Assembly: GCA_045598065.1 (NCBI GenBank)
Contig: JAZLLJ010000018.1
Location: 1 to 21,586 of the forward strand
Length of the DNA stretch: 21,586 bases
DNA from: RGIG426 sp045598065
GTDB lineage: Bacteria > Bacillota > Clostridia > Oscillospirales > Acutalibacteraceae
Direction: 5' to 3'
Shown here: in pieces, positions 21,419 through 21,586 of the stretch
Layout: each line of letters opens with the position of its first letter
Numbering within the stretch: position 1 is the first letter of the stretch
The notes under the pieces: model-generated
The model's input: the letters and a program-made list of their open reading frames with translations, nothing else
Told to the model about the DNA's origin: nothing
Databases searched by the model: none
Program-made: the position numbers and the translations under genes

Positions 21419-21586
21419 ATGGTTCAAAATTTTGATCCCATGACCGGCTTGCCGATTCAGCCGGAAGCTCCGGCCGCACCGGCCGCACCTGCTGCGCCGG
21501 AGGCTAACCCGCTTATGGCGCCGGAAGCTCCGGCCGCACCGGCCGCACCTGCTGCGCCGGAGGGTAACCCGGTTATGGCGCCGGAA
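21419..21586 (+). CDS. Pro/Ala-rich repeat protein, partial (cut by the window edge)
   Basis: The first 56 codons of a gene that continues beyond the window. The ATG at 21419 is 8 nt after a strong AGGAGG (21405-21410). After the short start MVQNFDPMTGLPIQ, it consists of 20-residue repeats of the form PEAPAAPAAPAAPEANPLMA, two full copies and the start of a third. Such Pro/Ala-rich stretches are flexible spacers; what follows them is unknown. FDPMTG-type starts are seen in some clostridial membrane proteins, which is weak evidence. No signal peptide is visible in this part. Confidence 0.8.
   Translation, partial: MVQNFDPMTGLPIQPEAPAAPAAPAAPEANPLMAPEAPAAPAAPAAPEGNPVMAPE
21461..21586 (+). repeat. 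60-bp tandem repeats at the right edge
   Basis: Units at 21461-21520 and 21521-21580 are 60 bp long and differ at two positions (GCT to GGT and CTT to GTT codons, giving Ala to Gly and Leu to Val). A third unit begins at 21581 and is cut by the window edge. Near-identity at the DNA level points to recent expansion. Confidence 0.92.

Overview
The window looks like chromosome from an endospore-forming, plant-fibre-degrading anaerobic clostridium, most likely a Ruminococcaceae/Oscillospiraceae-type gut or rumen bacterium. The main reasons are a clear spoIIID gene, a secreted GH16 glucanase ending in a type I dockerin (a cellulosome part), consensus Gram-positive Shine-Dalgarno sites (AAGGAGGTG type) and sigma-A promoters, and a DUF6273 protein. 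This assignment is inference from gene content. No rRNA, tRNA, CRISPR array, transposase or integrase was seen.

Layout, left to right. 1-317: no convincing gene, two hairpins and a promoter. 318-3410: a 1030-aa cytoplasmic-looking coiled-coil protein of unknown function. 3559-4570: a nucleosidase of the MTA/SAH type plus a 106-aa unknown protein, closed by a long bidirectional terminator shared with the converging spoIIID. 4871-5071: a compact divergent control region with a sigma-E-type promoter for spoIIID and a consensus sigma-A promoter for the glucanase. 5072-8881: the modular GH16/dockerin protein. 9001-10131: a BspA-type leucine-rich-repeat lipoprotein. 10226-10987: an acidic protein of unknown function.

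11036-17662 is a leftward block: mnmA, a SERCA/PMCA-type Ca2+ P-type ATPase, a 53-aa FeoB-associated-type Cys-rich membrane protein not previously called, comM (YifB), and an ion-transporter superfamily permease. Gaps between the first four are 29, 3 and 13 nt, so they look like one operon read from a promoter next to mnmA; a weak terminator-like hairpin may set the permease apart.

17793-20647 is a rightward pair of FAD-dependent oxidoreductases (HI0933/YhiN family and COG2509 family) with an ATGA overlap. Their promoter sits back to back with that of mnmA. After it come a DUF6273 protein (20765-21343) and the start of a protein built from 60-bp, Pro/Ala-rich tandem repeats that runs off the right edge.

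No complete novel defence or mobile system is visible. The most unusual items are the Cys-rich small protein wedged between a Ca2+ ATPase and comM, the 1030-aa coiled-coil protein with an apparent internal duplication, the altered ligand sets in the ATPase and the nucleosidase, and the spoIIID/glucanase control region.
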